Origin: a bacterium
Lineage (GTDB): Bacteria; Joyebacterota; Joyebacteria; Joyebacterales; Joyebacteraceae
DNA: 64,000 bases
NCBI GenBank assembly: GCA_025782395.1
Contig: JALGZD010000161.1
Coordinates: forward strand, 105,623 to 169,622
Direction: 5' to 3'
Shown: positions 42,280 through 51,673 of the stretch, piece by piece
Layout of the letters: every line of letters begins with the position of its first letter
Numbering within the stretch: the first letter of the stretch is position 1
Notes under the pieces: generated by a model
Databases searched by the model: none
Told to the model about the DNA's origin: nothing
What the model saw: the letters and a program-made list of their open reading frames with translations, nothing else
Made by a program: the position numbers and the translations under genes

Positions 42280-44109
42280 CTACTTGAGCAGTACCAGCTT
42301 GTTCACGGAAGCGCCGCGGTCGGAACGCAGCACGCAGAAGTAGACACCGGAGGCGACTCTTTCGCCGCCCTGGTCCTCGGACGTCCAGACGACCTCGTGG
42401 TGTCCCGCAGTTCTCCTTGAATCCAGCAGTGTCTTCACCAATCTTCCGCGACAATCGTAGATGTTCAGACTGACCCGGCCGGGCTGGGGCAGACTGAACA
42501 TGATCGTCGTGTGCGGGTTGAAAGGATTCGGGAAACTGGCCAGCCGGAAACCGCCGACATCAGGCACAGACGAGAATGGGTCGCCGAACTCGTGAACCCC
42601 CATGTCGACGATCGGAGCCGTTCCATTGCCGGTGTCGGGAGTGTCACTGTCATCGATCCGACGGTCGTTGCCGAAGAAGTCGAAGGGGATTTCCTCAAGA
42701 ACGTCGCCGTCATCATCCAGGTCGCCGATGTCCGCCGGGAGGGCGTCGTTGTTCGCGGCATCGATGCAGGGTGAACCGGACTGCAGCTCGAAATCGCCGC
42801 CTGCTGCGTCCACGAACAGAGGGTCCTCAGAGATGTTGTGATCGGCGGGATCTTCGAAGCCCGGCTGCTCGACATTGCAGTAGGTAACGACAGGCTCGGA
42901 GGAAAACGCGCTGTAGAGCACATCATTCCCCATCAGAATGCAGTTTGTGATCACAGGATCTGAGTGCTGGTAGCTGTAGATTCCTTCTCCAACACACCCC
43001 GAATCATTGCCGCAGAAGACGCAGTTCGTGAGGACCGGTGAGGCAGCGAAGTTGTACATTGCCCCTCCGTGCGCATTCCCGGCAGTAGCCTCGTTGTCTA
43101 TGACGGTGCACTGAATCATCGTAGTAGTTTCATTGGTGTTGTATATGGCGCCACCATACATGCGGACCGAGTTGCCGATGAAGCTGCAGCTGATGAAGTA
43201 GGGGAAGGAGGTGTCTCCTGAATTGTAGGAGGCGCCGCCGTTGTAGTTGGCCCCGTTGTTCAGGAAGTCGCATCTAACGAAGACGGGGCTGCAGCTGTTG
43301 CCGTTGTACAAGGCGCCCCCGTCACCGTTACCGCTCCCCTCGAGCCCTCCGAAGTTCCCCTCGAAGAGACAGTCGATCACGGTAGGTGATGCAGCAAAGG
43401 AGTTGCTCATCGCACCGCCTGCCTTGCCGGCGGTGTTGTCGGTGAAGGTGCAGTTGGTGACCTGCGGAGAGGAGTAGTAATTGAACATCCCTCCGCCGTA
43501 GGAGTAGGAAGTACTACCGGTCGCGTCGTTGTCCAGGAATGCGCAGTTGGCGACCGTAGGAGATGCGTCCTCATTGTACATACCACCGCCACGGCGAGTG
43601 TCCCCGCTCGTGCCGGAGGCGTTTCCCCTTGTGAGCGTCACACCATCGAGCACGGCGGTCTCGTCGAGGTACGAGTCCTCGGGGTTGTAGACAACGTGGT
43701 AGCAGTTGTCGGCATTGTCATCCGGGATGCCGATGTCCGCAGAGAGAATCGTGACGTTCGTTTCCCAGTCACGCTCTTCCAGCAACGTCTCGCCTCCGGC
43801 GAAGCCGCCGTAGACGGCCATGCCGTTCTTGAGCTGGAAGGACATGAATCGGTCTCCGACCCCGCCGATCTCGACGCTCGGGTAGTATGTTCCAGCGGCA
43901 ACCCATACCTCGTCACCGACAGCAACGGCTGCATCGAGACCGTCCTGCAGGTCGGTGAAGGCATCTTCCCAGGAAGAACCATCGTTCGTCCCGGTCGCGT
44001 CATCGTTGACGTAGATCGTGGTCGCCTGGGCGGTCTCACAGGCGAACAGGACCAATGCTGCTGCCGAGACGGCAAGCAGGAGGATCGCGATACGCGCATA
44101 GCCGCTCAT
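42280..44109 (-). CDS. Secreted right-handed beta-helix protein with FlgD-like C-terminal sorting domain
   Basis: This 609-residue exported protein carries a signal peptide (residues 1-27, RIAILLLAVSAAALVLFAC; the Cys could also make it a lipoprotein). The segment YVNDDATGTNDGSSWEDAF starts a parallel beta-helix of about 330 residues, whose coils repeat GGGMYN or GGAMYN and SPxVxNCxF. The C-terminal 85 residues are FlgD/type IX-like (FPNPFNPHTTIMFSLPQPG, ASGVYFCVLRSD) and end in NKLVLLK. Such proteins are usually surface-bound and polysaccharide-related. GGGGAG precedes the ATG at 44109. It is probably a single-gene transcript. Confidence 0.85.
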   Translation of the reverse strand: MSGYARIAILLLAVSAAALVLFACETAQATTIYVNDDATGTNDGSSWEDAFTDLQDGLDAAVAVGDEVWVAAGTYYPSVEIGGVGDRFMSFQLKNGMAVYGGFAGGETLLEERDWETNVTILSADIGIPDDNADNCYHVVYNPEDSYLDETAVLDGVTLTRGNASGTSGDTRRGGGMYNEDASPTVANCAFLDNDATGSTSYSYGGGMFNYYSSPQVTNCTFTDNTAGKAGGAMSNSFAASPTVIDCLFEGNFGGLEGSGNGDGGALYNGNSCSPVFVRCDFLNNGANYNGGASYNSGDTSFPYFISCSFIGNSVRMYGGAIYNTNETTTMIQCTVIDNEATAGNAHGGAMYNFAASPVLTNCVFCGNDSGCVGEGIYSYQHSDPVITNCILMGNDVLYSAFSSEPVVTYCNVEQPGFEDPADHNISEDPLFVDAAGGDFELQSGSPCIDAANNDALPADIGDLDDDGDVLEEIPFDFFGNDRRIDDSDTPDTGNGTAPIVDMGVHEFGDPFSSVPDVGGFRLASFPNPFNPHTTIMFSLPQPGRVSLNIYDCRGRLVKTLLDSRRTAGHHEVVWTSEDQGGERVASGVYFCVLRSDRGASVNKLVLLK

Positions 44110-44385
44110 TGATTCACTCCCCTTCCTGGTGGAAGACATCACAGAAGACCGGTGTGTACCCGCATGAGTGGTGCATCGGCTGCCGCCGCTGCTGAACTTG
44201 AGCCAACGCAACAATATCACAGATAGTTGAATTGGGGAAGTCGGGGGAGGGGATACCAGGTGACACTCGGGCACGTAGTGATCCGGCCAGCCGGGTGGGG
44301 AAGACGGCTTGCTGGGTGTTTTCGCTTGACTTTGTCACTCACAACGTAGATTCATTGTAGTTTGAGGCCGCGAACGGCACCTTAA

Positions 44386-45189
44386 GTGCCGCGAAACCAC
44401 GAGCTTGCAGGAGGCGGCGCCATACTTCTCAAGGCGAAAGACCGCGTTGTGCCCATCGAGGATGTCGAGCAGGCTCTGGTCTGCCTGCACGATGTGCGAT
44501 CGGCACGTGTCGTGGCAGACGACAGGGGAGGAATCCTCGAGATACACGTTGTCGCGGGAGCGGCACGGAGCGCAAAGCAGATAGCGCGTGATGTCGGTTC
44601 GCTCATGGTGGCCAAGCTCGGCATCTCAGTGGATCATCGGAAGATAAGCGTTGCGCTCGTTGACGGTGATGAACCAGTAGAGCCCGAGCTTGGGGAAGAT
44701 GAGTCGCGGGCTCCAGAATCTGTCCGCTACCTCGAGGCAGATGAAAACCGTGTTGAGTTTGTAGGTGTCAGCATAGCTCAGTCGCAGAACATGGCCGAGG
44801 CACGCGTGGAGCTTGCCCTGGGTGACGCCGAGACCATAGCATCGGTCTCCGGAGCGGATGCGCCGACATCGATTCTACGGACCGTGTCTGAGGCGGTCAT
44901 CAAGGCCATACAACAGCTGCTTGACGACGCGGGGCTGCTGGCGGTGAATGCGATCGAGCAGGTGACGATCGGAGGAGATCCGATCGTTGTCACAGCTGTC
45001 ATCCACGTCGCCGACAGACAGGAGAAGCAACTGATCGGGGCGTGTGCCGTGAACGGAGATCCAGTGCTTGCGGCAGCGCTCGCAACTCTGGATGCGGTCA
45101 ATAGATACCTGCGGCGGCTTGGCCGCAAAGTACCAACAGAATACGAGATCATCGGGCCGGCATCAGAAACTAGTGCACAGGAGGACTAG
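44386..45189 (+). CDS. Conserved protein of unknown function (possible ATA start at 44422)
   Basis: This 267-residue cytoplasmic protein has no domain I can name. The first half (about residues 25-100) has an alpha/beta pattern with SARVVADDRGGILEIHVVAG and RSAKQIARDVGSLMVAKLGI followed by DHRKISVALV, wording I associate with uncharacterised proteins next to signalling genes. The second half (120-250) is another alpha/beta domain (NMAEARVELALGDAETIASV, VNAIEQVTIGGDPIVVTAVI). The GTG at 44386 has no ribosome-binding site; AGGAGG (44409-44414) is spaced seven bases from an in-frame ATA at 44422, which may be the true start. It precedes the HD-GYP gene. Confidence 0.72.
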   Translation: MPRNHELAGGGAILLKAKDRVVPIEDVEQALVCLHDVRSARVVADDRGGILEIHVVAGAARSAKQIARDVGSLMVAKLGISVDHRKISVALVDGDEPVEPELGEDESRAPESVRYLEADENRVEFVGVSIAQSQNMAEARVELALGDAETIASVSGADAPTSILRTVSEAVIKAIQQLLDDAGLLAVNAIEQVTIGGDPIVVTAVIHVADRQEKQLIGACAVNGDPVLAAALATLDAVNRYLRRLGRKVPTEYEIIGPASETSAQED

Positions 45190-45303
45190 CGAAGCGAATT
45201 CGACCTCATAGCGAAGCGTCCCCTATTGCTCCTGGAACGTGGACATCACGTCAGAGATGAGCAGTAGCTTCCAGGGGTAGCTAAGACGCGAGGAGGTGGG
45301 ATT

Positions 45304-45366
45304 TTGTTCTTCATCAGGCTTTTCTATGACATCTTGCTATTCGGCAGTAAGAGTGGCTGGGAGTAG
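45304..45366 (+). CDS. Possible 20-residue hydrophobic small protein
   Basis: A TTG at 45304 is preceded by AGGAGGTGGG (45291-45300), one of the best ribosome-binding sites in the window, and opens a 20-codon frame, MFFIRLFYDILLFGSKSGWE. About 13 of 19 sense codons end in G or C, as in neighbouring genes. The product would be a short amphipathic or membrane peptide with a polar tail. It lies 44 bases before the HD-GYP start and could be a leader peptide, a small membrane protein, or chance. Confidence 0.4.
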   Translation: MFFIRLFYDILLFGSKSGWE

Positions 45367-45409
45367 TGACTAGGAAGATGTCGGCCCGTCCCATTGCGAG
45401 GTGCCCCCT

Positions 45410-46684
45410 TTGAGTGACTCTGCAGCAGGTCCCTTCGAGGGGACTACGCCCTGGTTCAAACTCTACTACTTTCTCATAGTAGGTCTCGGACTCTTCCTGG
45501 CGGTCTGGAGGTTCCCTTCCGTCCGCGTTGAGTCGTGGGTTCCCGTGCTCTGGTGGGTGGCGTTTGGCATCGTTGCCGAACTGAGTCCAATCTCGGTTCC
45601 CAGATCCGGCGCCTACATCACGGTGTCATCCGCGCTCGACTACGCTGCCATCATCATTTTCGGTCCCACTGCTGCAGCTATCATCTCAACCGTCGTCACA
45701 GTGGCAGCGACCGGAGCCAGACTGCCGCTGCACAAACTCCTCTTCAATGTCAGCCTTTTCATCGTGATGATATTCGCAGCGGGGGCCGTGTTCAAATTCG
45801 TCGGCGGCGTGTCTACCGCAAATGTGGGACAGCTGGTTCTCCCTCTTGCCGCATGCGGCATAACCTATTTCGCCGTCGACACCCTCGGGATCAGTTTCAT
45901 CATTGCCCTATTCGCAAGAGAGAACCCGTGGAGAATCTGGCAGCGCACGTATCTCTGGACAACGGTCACGCATCTTGTTGGATTTGTGCCTCTCAGCGCT
46001 GTCATGGTAGTGATCTATCTGCACATCGGCATCCCAGGCGTAGCACTGTTTTTCGTGCCTTTGATCCTCGCCCGGCACTCGTTCAAGCTGTATATCGACA
46101 TGCGCGAAACCCATATGGATACGGTGAGAGCTCTCACGTCGGCGATCGATGCGAGCGACCCGTTCACGAGCGGTCATTCCGAACGAGTGACCGAGTACTC
46201 AACGAGCATAGCTCGGCGAATGGGGCTTTCTGAGCGGCGTGTCCTGATGGTCGAGTACGCCAGCCTCCTTCACGATATGGGTAAGATCGCGATACAGCAC
46301 GATGTGCTCCTCAAGCCGGGGAAACTCACTGACGATGAATGGAAGGTGATGCGGAGACACCCGGAGACCGGCGCCAGAATCGTCTCCGATCTTCACTTCC
46401 TGAAGGGTGCGCGCGAGATCGTGCTCTATCATCACGAGCGCTGTGACGGGAAAGGCTATCCCGATGGGCTCGAAGGCAAGGAGATCCCAGTCGGGGCAAG
46501 GATCGTGAAGGTGGCAGACGCATTCGATGCGATGATGTCCGATCGTCCTTACAGGCGCGGCTTGGACGCGGATGCGGCAATGGAAGAGCTGCGACAAGGG
46601 AGGGGGACTGATTTCGACGCGGAAGTGGTCGACGTCTTCCTCGGGCTCATCTCGGATGGAGGTGTGAAGATCGGGACAGAGTAG
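45410..46684 (+). CDS. Membrane HD-GYP domain signalling protein
   Basis: This 424-residue protein has an N-terminal membrane sensor of about seven spans (residues 10-215) and a C-terminal HD-GYP domain (about 235-420), which in other proteins hydrolyses cyclic-di-GMP. Key residues are present: SGHSERVTEYS, LLHDMGKIAIQ, MRRHPETGARI, HHERCDGKGYPDGLEGKEIP (HHE and the GYP motif) and VADAFDAMMSDRPYR. GAGG is nine bases before the TTG at 45410; the GTG at 45401 has no spacing. No GGDEF partner is in view, so the signal source is unknown. Confidence 0.9.
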   Translation: MSDSAAGPFEGTTPWFKLYYFLIVGLGLFLAVWRFPSVRVESWVPVLWWVAFGIVAELSPISVPRSGAYITVSSALDYAAIIIFGPTAAAIISTVVTVAATGARLPLHKLLFNVSLFIVMIFAAGAVFKFVGGVSTANVGQLVLPLAACGITYFAVDTLGISFIIALFARENPWRIWQRTYLWTTVTHLVGFVPLSAVMVVIYLHIGIPGVALFFVPLILARHSFKLYIDMRETHMDTVRALTSAIDASDPFTSGHSERVTEYSTSIARRMGLSERRVLMVEYASLLHDMGKIAIQHDVLLKPGKLTDDEWKVMRRHPETGARIVSDLHFLKGAREIVLYHHERCDGKGYPDGLEGKEIPVGARIVKVADAFDAMMSDRPYRRGLDADAAMEELRQGRGTDFDAEVVDVFLGLISDGGVKIGTE

Positions 46685-46743
46685 TTCTTGAGCTGAACCA
46701 GCGACTGGATCATGGGTTGTGGAGAGGGTGCAGGGAGGAGTGA

Positions 46744-49700
46744 ATGACATCAGAGAGCGGTCGTTGCGAGAAACGCAATCGCCATACTACTTGTGATGGA
46801 GACCGACCATTCGACTGTGAGCTGGTGAGGCAGCTCGGTACCGTCAACGGCGTTGAGCTGTGGGAAGGCCGCAACACGCGTACAGGAGATGTCGTTGGCG
46901 TTGAGCTCCCGGCACACGCGAGATACCATGGTTCCCCGCAGTCGTCCGGACTGCTCAAGGAGTTCCGCACACTATCCAGACTGGCTCACCCCCTTGTTCC
47001 CAGAGTAATCGGTCTTTCTCCACGATCTACTCGCAGTCCAAACCTCTTTCTGGAATCCGGCGGACCGTGGCGGTCTCTAGGCAGTTGGGCTCAAGCCTAC
47101 GCCGATGTCGAGAGCATTACATCTCTGCTTGATTCACTTCTCGGTTTTCTCGACTACCTGCACGCAGTTGGATTTGCACACACGGCGCTCACGCGCGATT
47201 GTGTGTGGGTATCGACTGACAGCGATTCCGCAACGCCCATCTCAGTGCATGTGATCGGATTCCATCATGCATGCCGTCGAAGGTCCGACGAGGGGTTCGA
47301 TTGCACTGCTCGATCGCCATTCGAATCAGCTCCACGTTTCAAAAGCGGGGTACACACGGATCTCTTCTCGGTTGGCAGAATCGCTATCGAGCTTCTGGCC
47401 GCAATGTTGGGGTGGACCTCTGGTGGATCTTTCGATCCAATTGAGGTTCTGTCAGAGATCAGATCCGAGCTTCCGATTGAGCTTCATGATGTACTCAACA
47501 AGATACTATTGCCAGAAAGAGTTCTGAGACCCAGAGGAGCTCAGGAGGCCAGGAGTCTACTCCGTGGTGCGGATCTCACGGTTCTTGGCGTGGATGCATC
47601 ACTCGGGTGCGATGGCGGGATCGTGATGCGTGACGATGCCCTCTATCTGTTTCGCTGGGCCAAGCGCAGAGCTCTACGCAGTGGGGGACATGTTCTTGTT
47701 CTTATGGGTCCAAGGGGCGTGGGCAAGAGCACGCTGGGCCGACTGTACCAGATAGAGACGCTGGCCGAGGGTGGTAGCTTCGCGGAGGTCTCTTGGGATG
47801 CTCTGCGTCAGGTAGAGAGCAAGAATGTCCTGGAGTCGGAGCGGTCTGTCATTCGGATCGCGGGTTTAGACCTGCATGCCGGCCCCAGAGGACCTGCCAT
47901 TCTGCTTGTCGATGGAATCGAGACCTTATCTCCTGAGGATCTTGAGATCATCATTGCGGAGGCCTCCGCCGTGAGAGGCCCGACACTCCTGCTCGTCATG
48001 TGCGATCAGATCTCCTCCGAATCTGAGTCGGCCTGGTCGGGCGTTGGCAGGAAAACACCTGGGGAGCTGTTCACGGTTCAGTTTGAGGAAATCGGTGCCA
48101 TGTTGTGGCACGAGGTAGGTCTCTTGGTCGGGGAAACCACAGGCACGACGCCATGCAGTGGGCTTGTGGACTGGTTGGTCGAGCACACGGACAGCAGTCC
48201 TCAATTCGTTAGGGAACTGACCGGATTTCTGGCTTCGAAGGGCTGCCTTCAGAGGTCCCCCGAGGGTCTCGTGCTGGATGTGTCTCGAGCGGACGAGGCG
48301 GGTGTGCCGGATTCGGTCTGGGAGATGCTCAGAAAGAGGTTGGCCGATCTCTCAAGCGCTGAGCTGGAAGTCGCACGTATCGCTGCTCTCGGACTCGGCA
48401 TAACCGGCGACATAATCGCTGAGATCACCGGTCTCCCAGCGCTGGACGTGAATGAGGCGCTTCGGCGACTGGACGTGCTCAGCCTTGCTTCACTCTCGCA
48501 CGTTTGTGACATCAGAGGCCTGACTGACAATCCCGTCAGCAGGCTGTTGTGGCCTGAATCAGATGGGGACTTGAAGCGAAAACTGCACGAGCAAGCAGCT
48601 CACATTCTGAACGAGTCTGGCGATGATGATCCTCCAGAGAGGAGATGTGATGGAGCCGTGGCATGGCACCTGGCCCGCGCGGGGCGGTATGGCAACGCCC
48701 TGCCGATTGCACTCGCTGCGACCATCGATGCTCTCGATGCAGATCGCCTCGATGAATCGGAGCGCCATCTCGATCTCGTTGACGAGATCCTGACCTCTTC
48801 CAGCGATGTGGCTGACAGCACCCTGTCCTCTCTGGTCTACCTATCCGCCGGCTACTGGCGCGCAGGTAGAACATCATCGTGTGCCAGAGTGTCCCGGCTC
48901 GGCTTGGAGGTGGCGGCACGGAATCCATCGGCGCCTGACGACGAACTCATCGAACTCCTCTGGTTGCTGGGGAGGGCGGCGATACTCAGCGGGGATCCCG
49001 ACGGGGCTCTGCGTGCATTGGATAGAGCTCTTGAGTTATCGATGGAGAGCAAGAACCGCATCCGCACAGCTGGTATCCGTCTCTCTTTCTGCATGGTGCA
49101 TCAAGTGAGGGGTGAGTTCCGCGAGGTCGACCGACTTGCCGATGAGAGCATCGCTTTGCTTGAGGGTACTGGCAGGAGTGATCTAGTGGCTCGGAGCTAC
49201 AGCTCCAAGGGTAACGCTCTGCACGCTCTCTGTGAGTGGAAATCATCCTTGGCATGGTCTATTCGGGCCGTACAGGCATCTCGCGAGGATGAGAACAGCT
49301 GTACCCCTTTGAGTGTCTATGTGAGCAATGTAGGATGGACGAACATGCGCCTAGGGAACTGGGAGGTGGCGGAGGAGCATCTTGCAGAGGCGCTATCGCT
49401 GGCCTCCAGTGCGGGTATTCCCTATCAGTCGCAGCTGGCGCTGCTGAACATGGGGTGTCTGTGGACTCGTCGTGGGGTATTCGAAAAGGCAGCGCAGTGT
49501 CTCCAAGATGCTTCCTCTTGGGCGGAGAGAACGGGGGATGAGTGGGGTCTTGCGATGATTCTGGTCGACATGGGCCAGCTCGAATTCGCCCGTGGGAATC
49601 CCGGCTTCGCCCTCGGGTACTACGATCGAGCTGAAGCGCTCATGAGTGAGGTGGGGAGTGTCGACGACCTCCCGGAGCTACTTCGTGCTCGAGCGGAGGC

Positions 49701-51603
49701 GCTATCGGCTCAGGGAAGGCACGGGGAAGCGCGTGAGGCTGCCGAGGAGTCGCACAAGCTCTCGACGAAGATGGAGAACCTTCTTGAGATTGCCAATTCA
49801 TCTCGCGTGCTGGGTGAGATAGCGGCGCATGGCGGTGAGCTGGATCGAGCCTTGGGATTGTGCGGCGATGCCACAGATGCACTTCGTGCGATGGGGGCGC
49901 CGTACGAGCTGGCCCAGTCACTGGCAGCGACGGCCCGGGTCTACCGGGAGAGAGGCGAATCGCGTGATGCCGTAGCATTGCTCGAGGAAGCCCGGGACAC
50001 CTTTCGTGATCTTGGCGCTCGGCGAGACTCGCGCGTGATCCAGGAAGAACTCGCTGAGATGGCCGGGGCCCTCCAACTTCCCGCAGCGGAGCTTCCCGGC
50101 GAGCGGGAGCACCTGGCGTCGCTCTACAGGTCAAGCCAGGTGCTGGCATCGTCGGAGTCACAGAGAGAGGCCGCGCGCGAGCTCGCCGACATTGCCGCTG
50201 CAGGCATCCCTGCTGAGACAGTGGCAGTACACCTCCTCCAGCCCGGATCGACAGGGATCACACACCAGTCATCGCTCTGTGAGCGCGAGGGTGTGGAGCT
50301 GGAAGTTCAGGAACAGGTTCCCGTCTTCCTGAAGCACTTGGCAGAGGGTGAGCCGATCATCCGCGTCGCACACAATGATCAGCGCTCCGGTGCGCTCTCG
50401 ACACTTCTTGCCAAGCACAACCTGAGGAGCCTCCTTATCGTCCCAATGACGCTGCGGGAGCAGCTCATCGGTCTTATCTATCTCGACTATCGCAAGAGGG
50501 ACGCGACGTTCTCCGACGAAGATGTGCGCTTTGTGGAGGCGCTGGCCGCACAGGCAGCGACTGCAATAGACAATGTTCGATTGCGCGCCGATCTGGAGGA
50601 GGAACTGGAGACGCTCCGCTGGGAAGTCGACAGTCGGTTCTCCTTTGCGAACATCATTGGTCAGAGCGTCAAGATGCAGGAGCTCTTCTCCCTTCTCCAG
50701 AAGGTCGCGGCCACATCGGTCACAGTGCTCATAGAGGGTGACTCAGGAACAGGGAAGGAACTGGTCGCCCGAGCCATCCACTTCAACAGCTCCCGCAAGC
50801 ACGCGCGCTTCATACCGCAGAACTGCGCGGCACTTCCGGAGCAGTTGCTCGAAAGCGAGCTCTTCGGTCACGTTCGCGGTGCATTCACAGGGGCACTGAA
50901 GGAGAAGGGGGGGCTCTTTGAAGCGGCCGATCGGGGGACGTTCTTCCTCGACGAGATCGCAGACATGCCGCCGGCGCTCCAAGTAAAGCTGTTGCGCGTC
51001 TTGCAGGACGGTGAGATACGCAGGGTCGGGGCGACGGAACCCATCAAGGTGGATGTCCGGATAGTCGCGGCCACCAACAAGTCGCTTGAAGAGGAGGTGA
51101 AGGCGGGGCGCTTTCGTGAAGATCTCTTCTACCGTCTGAACGTGGTCCGCATGCGCATGCCGGTCCTCAGGGAGAGGAGAGATGATATCCCTCTCTTGGC
51201 TCAGCATTTCCTCGATCTCTTCTCCGACGAGTGCGGCAAGAGCATTTCGGGCTTTACTGATCACGCGATGGATCTCCTTGTGAACTATGACTGGCCCGGC
51301 AATGTGCGGGAACTGGAGAACGAGATCCAGCGAGCTGTTGCCCTATCCAAGCCGCGGGTGCCGATATCCGCGCAGTCGCTTTCAGAGAGATTTCACTCTG
51401 TCGAAGTTGCCATCAAGCCGCCCAGGCCGGGTGTTCAGCTTTCGCTCAAGGACATGGTTGAAGGTGTGGAGCGCAGAGTCATCCTGCAGATGCTTGGTGA
51501 GCACAAATGGAACAAGTCGCGAACTGCTGAGGCACTCGGGCTGAGCAGACAGGGGCTTCTTAAGAAGATAGCAAGGTTGAATCTGACCCCGGATGAGAAG
51601 TAA
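46744..51603 (+). CDS. Giant regulator: pseudokinase, AAA ATPase, TPR, GAF, sigma-54 activator and Fis-type HTH
   Basis: This 1619-residue protein combines six modules. Residues 25-270 look like a Ser/Thr kinase fold, but the ATP lysine, the DFG (seen as GFH) and the HRD (seen as TRD) are altered, so it is probably a pseudokinase. An AAA/STAND-type ATPase follows, with Walker A GPRGVGKST at about 322. Residues 650-1130 are TPR-like helices. A GAF domain is at 1135-1285. A sigma-54 activator AAA domain is at 1300-1530 (GDSGTGKE at 1332, GAFTGA at about 1378), and a Fis HTH at 1585-1615 (SRTAEALGLSRQGLLKKI). It should activate sigma-54 promoters on a sensed signal. GGGAGGAG precedes the ATG. 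Confidence 0.9.
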   Translation: MTSESGRCEKRNRHTTCDGDRPFDCELVRQLGTVNGVELWEGRNTRTGDVVGVELPAHARYHGSPQSSGLLKEFRTLSRLAHPLVPRVIGLSPRSTRSPNLFLESGGPWRSLGSWAQAYADVESITSLLDSLLGFLDYLHAVGFAHTALTRDCVWVSTDSDSATPISVHVIGFHHACRRRSDEGFDCTARSPFESAPRFKSGVHTDLFSVGRIAIELLAAMLGWTSGGSFDPIEVLSEIRSELPIELHDVLNKILLPERVLRPRGAQEARSLLRGADLTVLGVDASLGCDGGIVMRDDALYLFRWAKRRALRSGGHVLVLMGPRGVGKSTLGRLYQIETLAEGGSFAEVSWDALRQVESKNVLESERSVIRIAGLDLHAGPRGPAILLVDGIETLSPEDLEIIIAEASAVRGPTLLLVMCDQISSESESAWSGVGRKTPGELFTVQFEEIGAMLWHEVGLLVGETTGTTPCSGLVDWLVEHTDSSPQFVRELTGFLASKGCLQRSPEGLVLDVSRADEAGVPDSVWEMLRKRLADLSSAELEVARIAALGLGITGDIIAEITGLPALDVNEALRRLDVLSLASLSHVCDIRGLTDNPVSRLLWPESDGDLKRKLHEQAAHILNESGDDDPPERRCDGAVAWHLARAGRYGNALPIALAATIDALDADRLDESERHLDLVDEILTSSSDVADSTLSSLVYLSAGYWRAGRTSSCARVSRLGLEVAARNPSAPDDELIELLWLLGRAAILSGDPDGALRALDRALELSMESKNRIRTAGIRLSFCMVHQVRGEFREVDRLADESIALLEGTGRSDLVARSYSSKGNALHALCEWKSSLAWSIRAVQASREDENSCTPLSVYVSNVGWTNMRLGNWEVAEEHLAEALSLASSAGIPYQSQLALLNMGCLWTRRGVFEKAAQCLQDASSWAERTGDEWGLAMILVDMGQLEFARGNPGFALGYYDRAEALMSEVGSVDDLPELLRARAEALSAQGRHGEAREAAEESHKLSTKMENLLEIANSSRVLGEIAAHGGELDRALGLCGDATDALRAMGAPYELAQSLAATARVYRERGESRDAVALLEEARDTFRDLGARRDSRVIQEELAEMAGALQLPAAELPGEREHLASLYRSSQVLASSESQREAARELADIAAAGIPAETVAVHLLQPGSTGITHQSSLCEREGVELEVQEQVPVFLKHLAEGEPIIRVAHNDQRSGALSTLLAKHNLRSLLIVPMTLREQLIGLIYLDYRKRDATFSDEDVRFVEALAAQAATAIDNVRLRADLEEELETLRWEVDSRFSFANIIGQSVKMQELFSLLQKVAATSVTVLIEGDSGTGKELVARAIHFNSSRKHARFIPQNCAALPEQLLESELFGHVRGAFTGALKEKGGLFEAADRGTFFLDEIADMPPALQVKLLRVLQDGEIRRVGATEPIKVDVRIVAATNKSLEEEVKAGRFREDLFYRLNVVRMRMPVLRERRDDIPLLAQHFLDLFSDECGKSISGFTDHAMDLLVNYDWPGNVRELENEIQRAVALSKPRVPISAQSLSERFHSVEVAIKPPRPGVQLSLKDMVEGVERRVILQMLGEHKWNKSRTAEALGLSRQGLLKKIARLNLTPDEK

Positions 51604-51673
51604 CATTCCACTTGGGAATCGACCTCCGCGATGCGAAGCTGCCCGAACCGTAGTGCAGGAAAGAGGCGACGCA

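Noticed and set aside
44326..44352. Promoter TTGACT/TAGATT before the unknown gene
   Set aside because: Spacer is only 15 bases, outside the usual range.
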